Shown: positions 51,072 through 59,121 of the stretch, one piece after another
How the letters are laid out: every line of letters begins with the position of its first letter
Numbering within the stretch: the stretch's first letter is position 1
Assembly (NCBI GenBank): GCA_033722375.1
Contig: JAWVZB010000001.1
Span: forward strand, 1-64,000
Source of the DNA: JAWVZB01 sp033722375
Lineage (GTDB): Bacteria; Actinomycetota; Nitriliruptoria; Nitriliruptorales; Nitriliruptoraceae
DNA: 64,000 nt
Direction of reading: 5' to 3'
The notes under the pieces: generated by a model
Told to the model about the DNA's origin: nothing
Databases searched by the model: none
What the model saw: the letters and a program-made list of their open reading frames with translations, nothing else
Position numbers and translations under genes: made by a program

Positions 51072-52850
51072 GTGTGCGGATTCGTGGGCGAGCTCCGCCT
51101 GGACGGCGAGTCGCCCGATCTGGCCGCCGTCGCCCGCATGGCCGCGACGATGTCCGACCGCGGCCCCGATGGCGAAGGGGTGTGGTCGCAGGGGCCCGTG
51201 GCGTTCGCCCACCAGCGGCTCAAGATCATCGACCTGTCGGAGCACGGGTCCCAGCCGATGCACGACGCGGAGCTCGGGCTCACGATCGTGTTCAACGGCT
51301 GCATCTACAACTACCCCGAGCTCCGCGACGAGCTCCGCGCCGCCGGCTACCGCTTCTTCTCCACCTCGGACACCGAGGTCATCCTCAAGGCCTACCACGC
51401 CTGGGGGGACCGCTTCGTCGAGCGGCTCCAGGGCATGTTCGCCTTCGTGATCCACGAGCGGGATTCGGGACGTCTGTACGCCGCTCGTGACCGGTTCGGG
51501 ATCAAGCCCCTCTACTACACCGAGGATCCCCACCGCATCCGCGTGGCGTCGACGCTCCCCGCGCTCCTGGCCGGGGGCGGGGTCGACACGTCGATCGATC
51601 CCGTCGCCCTCCACCACTACCTCACGTTCCATTCGGTCGTGCCGCCGCCGCACACGATCATCGAAGGCGTCAAGAAGGTCCCGCCGGCCACGATCGTCGT
51701 TCTCGAGCCGGACGGGGCGCGCTGGGCCGACGAGTTCTGGCGTCCCGACTTCACCCGCGATCCCGATCGCGCCGACTGGACCGAGCGGGACTGGGAGGAC
51801 GCGACGCTCGCGGCGCTGCGCAAGGCGGTGGAGTACCGCCTGGTCGCCGACGTGCCCGTGGGCGTGCTCCTGTCGGGCGGGCTCGACTCGAGCCTCGTCG
51901 TCGGTCTTCTGGCCGAGGCGGGCCAGAAGGGCCTCAACACGTTCTCCATCGGCTTCGAGGCCGCGGGGGGCGAGGAGGGCGACGAGTTCAAGTACTCCGA
52001 CGTGATCGCGGAGCACTTCGACACCGACCACCACCAGATCCGGATCGGTACCGAGCGGATGTTGCCGGCGCTCGACGACGCCATCCGCGCCATGAGCGAG
52101 CCGATGGTCAGCCACGACGTCGTCGCCTTCTACCTGCTGTCCCAGGAGGTCTCGAAGCACCTCAAGGTGGTCCAGTCGGGCCAGGGCGCGGACGAGGTCT
52201 TCGCCGGCTACCACTGGTACCCGCCGATGCGTCAGGCGGAGGGGTTGGGCGTGGACGTGTACGCGCAGGCGTTCTTCGACCGCACTCACGCCGAGATGGC
52301 GCAGGTCGTCCAGCCGGAACACCTGATCGACGAGGACGTGTCTCGCGACTTCGTCAGGTTCCACTTCGGGCAGCCCGGCGCCGAGACCGCGGTCGACCGG
52401 GCCCTCCGGCTCGATGCCCAGATCATGCTCGTGGACGACCCCGTCAAACGCGTCGACAACATGACGATGGCGTGGGGGCTCGAGGCCCGCGTGCCCTTCC
52501 TCGACCACGAGGTGCTCGAGGTCGCGGCCCGCATCCCCCCCGAGCTCAAGCTGGCCCAGGACGGCAAGGGGGTCTTGAAGGAGGCCGCCCGACGCGTCAT
52601 CCCCTCCGAGGTCATCGACCGCCCCAAGGGCTACTTCCCGGTACCGGCGCTCAAGCACATCGAGGGCAGCTACCTCGAGCTGATCCGCAGCGCGTTGAAG
52701 TCCGACGCCGCCCGGCAGCGTGGACTGTTCCGCGCGGACTACGTCGATCAGCTCCTCGCCGCCCCCAACGAGGAGCTCACGCCGCTGCGTGGCAACAAGC
52801 TCTGGCAGCTCGGTCTCCTCGAGCTGTGGCTCCAGGCACACGGCGTCTGA
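51072..52850 (+). CDS. N-acetylglutaminylglutamine amidotransferase (asparagine-synthase-like)
   Basis: A 592-residue class II glutamine amidotransferase/asparagine synthetase-like enzyme, the first member of the NAGGN trio. The start is fixed by the nucleophile Cys2 (GTG TGC at 51072) with AGGAG 6 nt upstream. Glutaminase domain (2-190): MSDRGPDGEGVW, FNGCIYNYPELR, TSDTEVILKAYH. Synthetase domain (about 230-570): PPi loop LLSGGLDSSLVVGLL, SGQGADEVFAGYHW, MAWGLEARVPFLDHEVLE and KGVLKEAARRVIP. In known NAGGN systems it amidates the C-terminus of N-acetylglutaminylglutamine. The next gene starts 1 nt after its stop. Confidence 0.9.
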   Translation: MCGFVGELRLDGESPDLAAVARMAATMSDRGPDGEGVWSQGPVAFAHQRLKIIDLSEHGSQPMHDAELGLTIVFNGCIYNYPELRDELRAAGYRFFSTSDTEVILKAYHAWGDRFVERLQGMFAFVIHERDSGRLYAARDRFGIKPLYYTEDPHRIRVASTLPALLAGGGVDTSIDPVALHHYLTFHSVVPPPHTIIEGVKKVPPATIVVLEPDGARWADEFWRPDFTRDPDRADWTERDWEDATLAALRKAVEYRLVADVPVGVLLSGGLDSSLVVGLLAEAGQKGLNTFSIGFEAAGGEEGDEFKYSDVIAEHFDTDHHQIRIGTERMLPALDDAIRAMSEPMVSHDVVAFYLLSQEVSKHLKVVQSGQGADEVFAGYHWYPPMRQAEGLGVDVYAQAFFDRTHAEMAQVVQPEHLIDEDVSRDFVRFHFGQPGAETAVDRALRLDAQIMLVDDPVKRVDNMTMAWGLEARVPFLDHEVLEVAARIPPELKLAQDGKGVLKEAARRVIPSEVIDRPKGYFPVPALKHIEGSYLELIRSALKSDAARQRGLFRADYVDQLLAAPNEELTPLRGNKLWQLGLLELWLQAHGV

Positions 52851-52851
52851 C

Positions 52852-54684
52852 ATGGCCGACAAGAAGCCGACCCGCCGCGACCCCCGCACCACCCGCGGCG
52901 CCGCACGCCAAGCCGGCAAGCCGACCGCCGAGGAGGCGCTGTCGACCCGGAGTTGGACCGACCGCCCCGAGCACCTCACCGGGGACCTCGACCCCGAGGT
53001 CGTGCTCGAGTGCGGCTGGGGTCGGCTCATCTTCGGGCAGACCTTCGCGGACCTCGAGCAGCTCACCGACGTGCTCGGCGACGAGGAGCCGGGCCGGCGC
53101 GACATCTGCCTCTACGTGCGCGAGCCCCACGTGCTCGTCAGCATGGCTCCGCAGGAGCTGTTCATCGATCCGTCGCACACCTACCGGCTGTGGCTGCATC
53201 ACTACCGCCCCCGCCAGGACCCGATCCGAGGCGTCACCGTTCGTGAGCTGCGTGACGAATCGGACGCGGACGAGGTCAACCGCATCTACACGTCGGCCGG
53301 GATGGTGGTCGCCCCGACCGACGTGATGTGGGACAACCAGCGCACCCGGACCTTCGTCTACCTCGTCGCCACGGACGAGGACGGCGACGTCGTGGGCACC
53401 ATCACCGGCGTCGACCACGCCGAGGCCTTCAACGACCCCGAGGACGGTTCGTCGCTGTGGTGTCTCGCGGTGGATCCGCAGACGACGCTGCCGTCGGTGG
53501 GCGAGGCGCTCGTGCGCACGCTGGCCGAGCGGATGAAGGCGCGGGGGCGCGCGTACCTCGACCTGTCGGTCATGCACGACAACACCCCGGCCATCGGGCT
53601 GTACGAGAAGCTCGGCTTCCAGCGGGTCCCGGTGTTCTGCGTCAAGCGCAAGAACCCCATCAACGAGCAGCTGTTCAGCCCGCCGTCCGCGGGCGGCATC
53701 GAGGATCTCAACCCCTACGCCCGCGTCATCGTCGACGAGGCCCTGCGTCGTGGCATCGCGGTCGACGTCGTGGATGCGGCCGCCGGTTTCCTCAAGCTGT
53801 CGCACGGTGGGCGGGAGGTGCTGACCCGCGAATCCCTGTCCGAGCTCACGACCGCCGTCGCGATGTCGATGTGTGACGACAAGCGGGTGACCCGCCGCAT
53901 CCTCGCCGATACCGGCCTGCGGGTGCCACGCGGGCGATCCGCCAGCTTCGACGCCGACGATCGTGGTTTCCTGGACGAGGTCGGTGAGCTCGTGGTGAAA
54001 CCCGCCCGAGGGGAGCAGGGGCAGGGGATCACCGTCGGCGTGCGCAAGCCCGAGGAGCTCGAGGACGCGATCGACCTGGCCAGGAGCTTCTGTCCGGACG
54101 TGCTGCTCGAGGAACACGTCGACGGAGACGACCTGCGCATCGTCGTGATCGACCACGAGGTGGTGGCCGCGGCCGTTCGCCGCCCCGCCCGTGTGGTCGG
54201 CACCGGGGACCGCTCGATCGAGCGCCTGATCCGCTCGCTCAGCCGACGCCGGGCCGCGGCCACCGACGGGGAAGCAGCCATCCCCATGGACGATCTCACC
54301 GAGGCCGCGGTGTCTGATGCGGGTTTCGACCTCGACGACGTGCTGCCGGAAGGCGAGGAGGTGGAGGTGCGCAAGACCGCCAACCTCCACACCGGAGGGA
54401 CCATCCACGACGTGACCGAGGATCTGCATCCAGAGCTGGCCGAGGCCGCACGGACCGCCAGCCGGGCGCTCGACATCCCGGTCGTCGGGCTCGACCTCAT
54501 CGTGCCGGAGGTCGACGGGACCGACTACGTCATGATCGAGGCCAACGAACGGCCCGGTCTCGCCAACCACGAGCCGCAGCCCACCGCGGAACGCTTCATC
54601 GATCTCCTGTTCCCGTCGACGCAGGCGTTGCCCACCGGCTGGGATCCCGCACAGTCGGGGCGAGGTCGCGACCACAAGCTCTGA
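52852..54684 (+). CDS. N-acetylglutaminylglutamine synthetase (GNAT + ATP-grasp)
   Basis: A 610-residue two-domain enzyme, second of the NAGGN trio. The N-terminal third (about 120-275) is a GNAT acetyltransferase (VRELRDESDADEVNRIY, SLWCLAVDPQ, YLDLSVMHDNTPAIGLYEKLGF) that would acetylate glutamine; the C-terminal part (about 330-600) is an ATP-grasp ligase (LVVKPARGEQGQGITVGV, LEEHVDGDDLRIVVI, MIEANERPGLANHEP) that would join it to a second glutamine. The coupling to the amidotransferase and M42 genes makes the assignment strong. The first 35 residues are basic and probably flexible. Confidence 0.9.
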   Translation: MADKKPTRRDPRTTRGAARQAGKPTAEEALSTRSWTDRPEHLTGDLDPEVVLECGWGRLIFGQTFADLEQLTDVLGDEEPGRRDICLYVREPHVLVSMAPQELFIDPSHTYRLWLHHYRPRQDPIRGVTVRELRDESDADEVNRIYTSAGMVVAPTDVMWDNQRTRTFVYLVATDEDGDVVGTITGVDHAEAFNDPEDGSSLWCLAVDPQTTLPSVGEALVRTLAERMKARGRAYLDLSVMHDNTPAIGLYEKLGFQRVPVFCVKRKNPINEQLFSPPSAGGIEDLNPYARVIVDEALRRGIAVDVVDAAAGFLKLSHGGREVLTRESLSELTTAVAMSMCDDKRVTRRILADTGLRVPRGRSASFDADDRGFLDEVGELVVKPARGEQGQGITVGVRKPEELEDAIDLARSFCPDVLLEEHVDGDDLRIVVIDHEVVAAAVRRPARVVGTGDRSIERLIRSLSRRRAAATDGEAAIPMDDLTEAAVSDAGFDLDDVLPEGEEVEVRKTANLHTGGTIHDVTEDLHPELAEAARTASRALDIPVVGLDLIVPEVDGTDYVMIEANERPGLANHEPQPTAERFIDLLFPSTQALPTGWDPAQSGRGRDHKL

Positions 54685-54690
54685 CGTCGC

Positions 54691-54696
54691 TACCGT
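54691..54696 (+). promoter_or_regulatory. -10-like element before the M42 peptidase gene
   Basis: TACCGT, then 7 nt, then ATG 54704; no ribosome site. It may give the third trio gene its own leaderless transcript. Confidence 0.3.
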
Positions 54697-54703
54697 CGCA
54701 GCC

Positions 54704-55873
54704 ATGGATGCGAAGAAGCTCGAGATCGACCTCGACTACCTGCGCGAGGTCCTCGTCGCGATGCTGCGCATCCCGAGCCCGACGGGGCGCACCGACGAGA
54801 TCATGCAGTACGTGGGCGAACGGGTGGACGAGCTCGGCCTGGACTTCGAGCTGACCCGGCGGGGCGCGATGCTGGCGTCTCTGGAGGGGCGTCAGAACAG
54901 CCCTGACCGCGCGGTGATGGTCCACACGGACACGATCGGCTGCATGGTCCGCGAGCTGAAGGACAACGGGCGGCTCGCGGTGGTTCCGGTCGGAACCCAC
55001 AGCGCCCGCTTCGCCGAGGGCAACCGTGTCACGCTCTTCACCGACGACGCCGATCTCGTCTTCACCGGCACCATCCTCCCCTTGAAGGCCAGCGGCCACG
55101 CGTTCGACCACGAGGTCGATGAGCAGCCGGTCGCCTGGACCCAGGTCGAGGTTCGTATCGATGAGCCCGTCCGCTCCCGTGCCGACCTCGAGGAGCTCGG
55201 GATCCGCGTCGGGGATTTCGTGGCCATCCAGGCGCTGCCCGAGATCACCCAGAACGGGTTCGTCAAGTCCCGCCACCTCGATGACAAGGCAGGCGTCGCG
55301 GCGGTCCTTGCGGCTTTCAAGGCCCTGATCGACCACGAGGTGGAGCTCGAGGTCGGGGTGCACCTGCTCGTCACGATCTCGGAGGAGGTTGGCACCGGCG
55401 CGAGCCACGGGCTCAGCAAGGACGTCGCCGAGATGGTCTCGATCGACTCGGCGGTGGTCGCGCCGGGGCAGTCGTCCCGAGAGGACGCGGTCACCGTGGC
55501 CATGCAGGACCTCCACGGGCCGTTCGACTACCACCTGACCCGCAAGCTCCTGCGTCTCGCCAGCGCCTATGACATCCCCCACGAGCGAGACGTGTTCATC
55601 CACTACCGCTCAGATGTCGCGGCCGCGCTCGAGGCCGGTGCCGAGACCAGGGCGGCGCTCATCGGTCCCGGGACCGATGCGACCCACGGGTTCGAGCGAA
55701 CGCACCTCGAGGCGTTGCGCGCGACGGCCGAGCTCGTGTGTGTCTACCTCCAGACCGACTTCACGTTCGGGACCTGGGACGCGCAGCGGCGTGGTCCGCT
55801 GAAGGACTTCCCGTCGTCGTCGGTCCAGCCGGCACGGCGCGATCCGAGCATCCAGGACACCCCCGACGACTGA
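54704..55873 (+). CDS. M42-family peptidase of the NAGGN operon
   Basis: A 389-residue metallo-aminopeptidase-like protein, third of the trio. Zinc-site segments: VMVHTDTIGCMVREL (first His-x-Asp), SRHLDDKAGVAAVLAA (bridging Asp), TISEEVGTGASHGL (Glu-Glu), SIDSAVV and GPGTDATHGFERTHLEAL (second His). In other NAGGN operons an M42 hydrolase occupies the same place and may remodel or recycle the dipeptide; its function is unproven. It starts 19 nt after the synthetase stop. Confidence 0.88.
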   Translation: MDAKKLEIDLDYLREVLVAMLRIPSPTGRTDEIMQYVGERVDELGLDFELTRRGAMLASLEGRQNSPDRAVMVHTDTIGCMVRELKDNGRLAVVPVGTHSARFAEGNRVTLFTDDADLVFTGTILPLKASGHAFDHEVDEQPVAWTQVEVRIDEPVRSRADLEELGIRVGDFVAIQALPEITQNGFVKSRHLDDKAGVAAVLAAFKALIDHEVELEVGVHLLVTISEEVGTGASHGLSKDVAEMVSIDSAVVAPGQSSREDAVTVAMQDLHGPFDYHLTRKLLRLASAYDIPHERDVFIHYRSDVAAALEAGAETRAALIGPGTDATHGFERTHLEALRATAELVCVYLQTDFTFGTWDAQRRGPLKDFPSSSVQPARRDPSIQDTPDD

Positions 55874-55932
55874 TCGTCGCTCACCGACCCGGCACGAGTA
55901 CGGTCGACCGCGACGCTGTCCAGGAGGATGCC

Positions 55933-56877
55933 GTGGAGTTCGCGCTGATGATCGAGGGGCAGGAGGGGGTGTCGTGGTCCGACTGGACCGCGCTCGCCGA
56001 CGCCGTCGAGGCCAACGGATTCGATGCGCTGTTCCGCTCCGACCACTACGTCGGCCTGATGGGTGACGAGACCCGGGGCTCGCTGGACGCTTGGGCGACT
56101 CTCAACGCGCTCGCTGCGGTGACGGACCGGATCCGGCTCGGCACGCTCGTGTCCCCGGTGACGTTCCGCCACCCTTCACTGCTGTTCAAGAACGCCGTCA
56201 CGGCCGACCACGTGTCCGGGGGACGCATCGAGGTGGGCATGGGCGCGGGCTGGAACGAGCGCGAACACGAGGCCTACGGCTTCGACTTCCCGGAGACGGA
56301 CGAACGCTACGACCTGTTCGAGGAGTCGGTCGAGATCGTCCGGCGCCTTCTGACCGAGGAAGAGGTCAGCCACGACGGTCCGCGGTTCACCCTCTCGGAG
56401 GTCAAGCCGTTGCCGCGCCCCGTCCAGGACCCGCCTCCGCTCGTCATCGGTGGGAGCGGTGGCCCGCGATCGCTGTCGATCGCGGCCCGGTTCGCCGACG
56501 AGTACAACACGCTCGGGGCGAGCCTCGACGACGTCCGGGACCGGCGGGGGAGGTTCGTCGATGCGTGGGAGGAGGCGGGGCGCGACGGCCATCCGCGGTT
56601 CTCGGTCATGGTTCCCGTCCTCGTCGGCGGCTCGGACGACGAGGTACGCGCTCGTGCCGAGGTCTTGCTGGACCGCCTCGGGCGCGACGCCGATGCGGGT
56701 GAGTTCATCGAGGAGCGCCGCGACAAGTGGGCGCTCGGAACTCCCCAGCAGGTGGCCGACACGATCGGTCAGCTCGGTGACGCCGGGGTGGACCGCGTCA
56801 TGCTCCAGCACCTGGTCCACACCGACCTCGACAGCGTGTCCCTGATCGGAGAAGAGGTCATCCCGGCGGTCGGCTGA
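55933..56877 (+). CDS. LLM-class flavin/F420-dependent oxidoreductase
   Basis: A 314-residue luciferase-like TIM-barrel oxidoreductase of the F420-dependent type: EANGFDALFRSDHY, TDRIRLGTLVSPVTFRHP, SGGRIEVGMGAGWNEREHEAYG, RYDLFEESVEIVRRLL, PPLVIGGSGGPRSL and GVDRVMLQHL. GTG 55933 has AGGAGG 5 nt upstream. All segments are present and in frame, in contrast to the remnant at 3066-3459, which belongs to another subfamily. Substrate unknown. It converges on the nitrite reductase gene with 28 nt between ends. Confidence 0.9.
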   Translation: MEFALMIEGQEGVSWSDWTALADAVEANGFDALFRSDHYVGLMGDETRGSLDAWATLNALAAVTDRIRLGTLVSPVTFRHPSLLFKNAVTADHVSGGRIEVGMGAGWNEREHEAYGFDFPETDERYDLFEESVEIVRRLLTEEEVSHDGPRFTLSEVKPLPRPVQDPPPLVIGGSGGPRSLSIAARFADEYNTLGASLDDVRDRRGRFVDAWEEAGRDGHPRFSVMVPVLVGGSDDEVRARAEVLLDRLGRDADAGEFIEERRDKWALGTPQQVADTIGQLGDAGVDRVMLQHLVHTDLDSVSLIGEEVIPAVG

Positions 56878-56905
56878 CCATCGGGATGACCTGCCCCCCT
56901 GCCGC

Positions 56906-58498
56906 TCAGCCGGTGACGACGACCTTGGCGCGCATCCACGGGTGTGGACTGCACAGGTACTCGTACTCACCGGGCTCGGTGAACGTGTACGAGAACGTCT
57001 CGTGGTCGCCGAGCAGGCCGGAGTCGAACGACCCGTCGACCGCGGTGACGGAGTGCATGATCCCGTGGTCGTGGTTCGTCCACGTCACCGTCGTGCCGAC
57101 CTCGACCTCGAGCACGTTGGTCGAGTAGTCGGCAGGGCTCTCGTCGAGCGCGAACTCGTCGTCGGCCCCCTCCTCCTGGAACTCCATGGAGCCCTGGAGG
57201 ATCGACACCTGGGCGGTGGGGCCATCGCCAGCTGCTTCGTCACCACCGCTGTCCGGAGCCTGTGCCTCCTCGGGGCGCGTGATCTCGCCGGGTTCGACCT
57301 GCTCGAAGATCTCGGGATCCTCGGCACCGGTGATGACGATGTGGCCCGCGGCGCCCTTGTCGAAGGTGCGGGTCAGGGCGTGGTCCACGAGCACGATCGT
57401 CTGTGGCACCTGCCCGACCAGTTCCACCACGGTGCCGCCACCGGCTGGTACGAGCGTGGTCTGTGAGCCGCGGATCGGGTCGTTCAGCAGCGCCGCCTCC
57501 TGGTAGACCACGTCCCAGTGGGAGCCGATCGGGTGGAAGCTCGACAGCAGGTTCAGCCCCGCGTTGATGAAGTAGATCCGGGCGCGCTCGCCCACCTCCA
57601 TCTCGAGGGCGTTGTCGCCGGCGATCGCGCCGACGGCGCCGTTGAACACGACGTGGGTGGGCAGCTCGTCGGTGAGTGCTGCCCGGTCAAGTGGCTTGAC
57701 GTCGGCGTCGCTGTCCGCGAGGTAGTACTCGGACTGCACGACGTACCACTCCCTGTGGACCTCGGGGAGTGGGGTCGCCGGGTCGACGAGGATCCCGCCG
57801 TACATCCCGTGCGAGATGTGCGACGGCACGTCGCCGTAGGCGCAGTGGTACATGAAGAAGCCGGGGTAGAGCAGCCGGGCCTCGATGGTGCGGGTCTCGC
57901 CCGGGGCCACCGTGGTGTCCGCTGCGCCGCCGCCCTGGCCGGTCACGGCGTGGAAGTCCACGTTGTGGGGGTGCTCGTTGCCGGCGGGGTTGTGGATCGT
58001 GAACCGCAGCACGTCCCCCACCCGGGCACGGATCACCGGCCCGGGGGTGCCGACCACGAGCGTTTCTGGCCCGTCGGTGAGCCGGTAGCCCCACGTCTCG
58101 GTCTGCGTGCCGGCTCCCGGGTCGATCGTCGAGACGTTCTCGACCACCTCGAAGCTCACGTCGACGATGGCGGGGGTGGTGCGGTCAGCGGCTGGGGGCA
58201 TCTCTGGCGCCACGGCGACGTTGATCTCGTCCGCTGGTGCCGGTGCCAGCGAGGACTTCGGCACCAGCTCGGGCAGCACGTCCTGGCCGGCGGCGAGCGG
58301 GTTCACCTGGTCGGTCGATGGAGCTGTGGGTGCCGGATCGGCCGCGGCCGGCTCGGGGACCGGCACCGGATCCGAGCCTCCGCTCACGAGCAGCGCCGCC
58401 GCCACGCTGAGTGTCACGGCCGCCACGAGGAGGGAGACCGCCCGTCCCGTCCCCAGGCCCTCTTGTTGGTGGGTTCGTTCGTCCGTGCGCATCAGCAT
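56906..58498 (-). CDS. nirK: Copper nitrite reductase (NirK) with C-terminal cupredoxin domain
   Basis: About 530 residues. It reduces nitrite to nitric oxide outside the membrane. An N-terminal membrane anchor (about 20-42) and Pro-rich linker precede two cupredoxin domains with the NirK ligands: HPHNVDFHAVTG (type 1 and type 2 His and the catalytic Asp), MYHCAYGDVP (His, Cys), SHISHGMYG (His, Met) and SSFHPIGSHWD (type 2 His). A third cupredoxin (about 425-530) has its own type 1 site in NHDHGIMHSV and YLCSPHPWM (His, Cys, His, Met) and may act as built-in electron donor. ATG 58498 has GAGGAG 6 nt upstream. It is divergent from an NsrR-like regulator. Confidence 0.92.
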   Translation of the reverse strand: MLMRTDERTHQQEGLGTGRAVSLLVAAVTLSVAAALLVSGGSDPVPVPEPAAADPAPTAPSTDQVNPLAAGQDVLPELVPKSSLAPAPADEINVAVAPEMPPAADRTTPAIVDVSFEVVENVSTIDPGAGTQTETWGYRLTDGPETLVVGTPGPVIRARVGDVLRFTIHNPAGNEHPHNVDFHAVTGQGGGAADTTVAPGETRTIEARLLYPGFFMYHCAYGDVPSHISHGMYGGILVDPATPLPEVHREWYVVQSEYYLADSDADVKPLDRAALTDELPTHVVFNGAVGAIAGDNALEMEVGERARIYFINAGLNLLSSFHPIGSHWDVVYQEAALLNDPIRGSQTTLVPAGGGTVVELVGQVPQTIVLVDHALTRTFDKGAAGHIVITGAEDPEIFEQVEPGEITRPEEAQAPDSGGDEAAGDGPTAQVSILQGSMEFQEEGADDEFALDESPADYSTNVLEVEVGTTVTWTNHDHGIMHSVTAVDGSFDSGLLGDHETFSYTFTEPGEYEYLCSPHPWMRAKVVVTG

Positions 58499-58513
58499 GG
58501 CTCGCTCCTCACC

Positions 58514-58524
58514 GATCAACGTTG
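58514..58524. promoter_or_regulatory. Candidate operator, left half of an inverted pair
   Basis: GATCAACGTTG, 16 nt upstream of the nirK start. Its reverse complement occurs at 58670-58680 near the regulator start. The shared core CAACGTTG is itself palindromic. Confidence 0.4.
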
Positions 58525-58669
58525 ACTGCAGCACTCATACATCTGCAGGCTCCGCCTTCGGACCGGTTCGGCGACAGGGGCCCTTGGCACTCGAGCGTGG
58601 GCCGAAGGTCCCGAGCGGAGGGGCACTTCGTGTCTTCCTCGCTCGGCTCTGCGACCGGACCATGCATCG

Positions 58670-58680
58670 CAACGTTGATC
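58670..58680. promoter_or_regulatory. Candidate operator, right half of an inverted pair
   Basis: CAACGTTGATC, the exact reverse complement of 58514-58524, lying 16 nt before GTG 58696 of the NsrR-like gene. The equal 15-nt gaps to the two start codons are notable. Confidence 0.4.
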
Positions 58681-58695
58681 ACGGAGGTCCACGAC

Positions 58696-59121
58696 GTGCA
58701 GCTCGAGCTCGGCAAGCGCGCCGACTACGCCATCCGGGTCATCCTGGACCTGGCCCGCCATACGGAACAGCGGAAGTCACGCGAGATCGCCCAGGAGATG
58801 GACATCCCGCGCTCCTACCTGCCGCGAATCCTCGCGATGCTGGTCGACGCCGGCCTCGTGGTGTCCCGCGCCGGGCCCGCCGGTGGTTACCGGCTCGCCG
58901 GTTCGCCGGCGACCATCTCGCTGCTCACGGTGGTGGAGGCGGCCGAGGGGCCGTTGCGCTCGACCGAGTGCGTACTGCGCGGAGGTGCGTGCCGGTGGAA
59001 CGGTACGTGCGTCGTGCATGCCCCGTGGACGGAGGCGCAGGAGGCATTGCGTGAGCGGCTCGCGGCGACGAGCTTCGCCGATCTCGCCGCCCTCGGAACC
59101 ACCGCAGAGGTGAGCGCGTGA
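58696..59121 (+). CDS. Rrf2-family regulator, NsrR-like (NO-sensing)
   Basis: A 141-residue winged-helix regulator. The N-terminal LGKRADYAIRVILDLA and REIAQEMDIPRSYLPRIL form the Rrf2 DNA-binding part, followed by GPAGGYRLAGSP. Three Cys in the FeS loop, C92, C99 and C105 (ECVLRGGACRWNGTCVVH), closely match the 93/99/105 spacing of NsrR, a [4Fe-4S] nitric-oxide sensor. GTG 58696 has GGAGG 8 nt upstream. It is divergent from nirK and overlaps the next gene by 4 nt, as expected for a regulator of nitrite/NO chemistry. Confidence 0.85.
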   Translation: MQLELGKRADYAIRVILDLARHTEQRKSREIAQEMDIPRSYLPRILAMLVDAGLVVSRAGPAGGYRLAGSPATISLLTVVEAAEGPLRSTECVLRGGACRWNGTCVVHAPWTEAQEALRERLAATSFADLAALGTTAEVSA

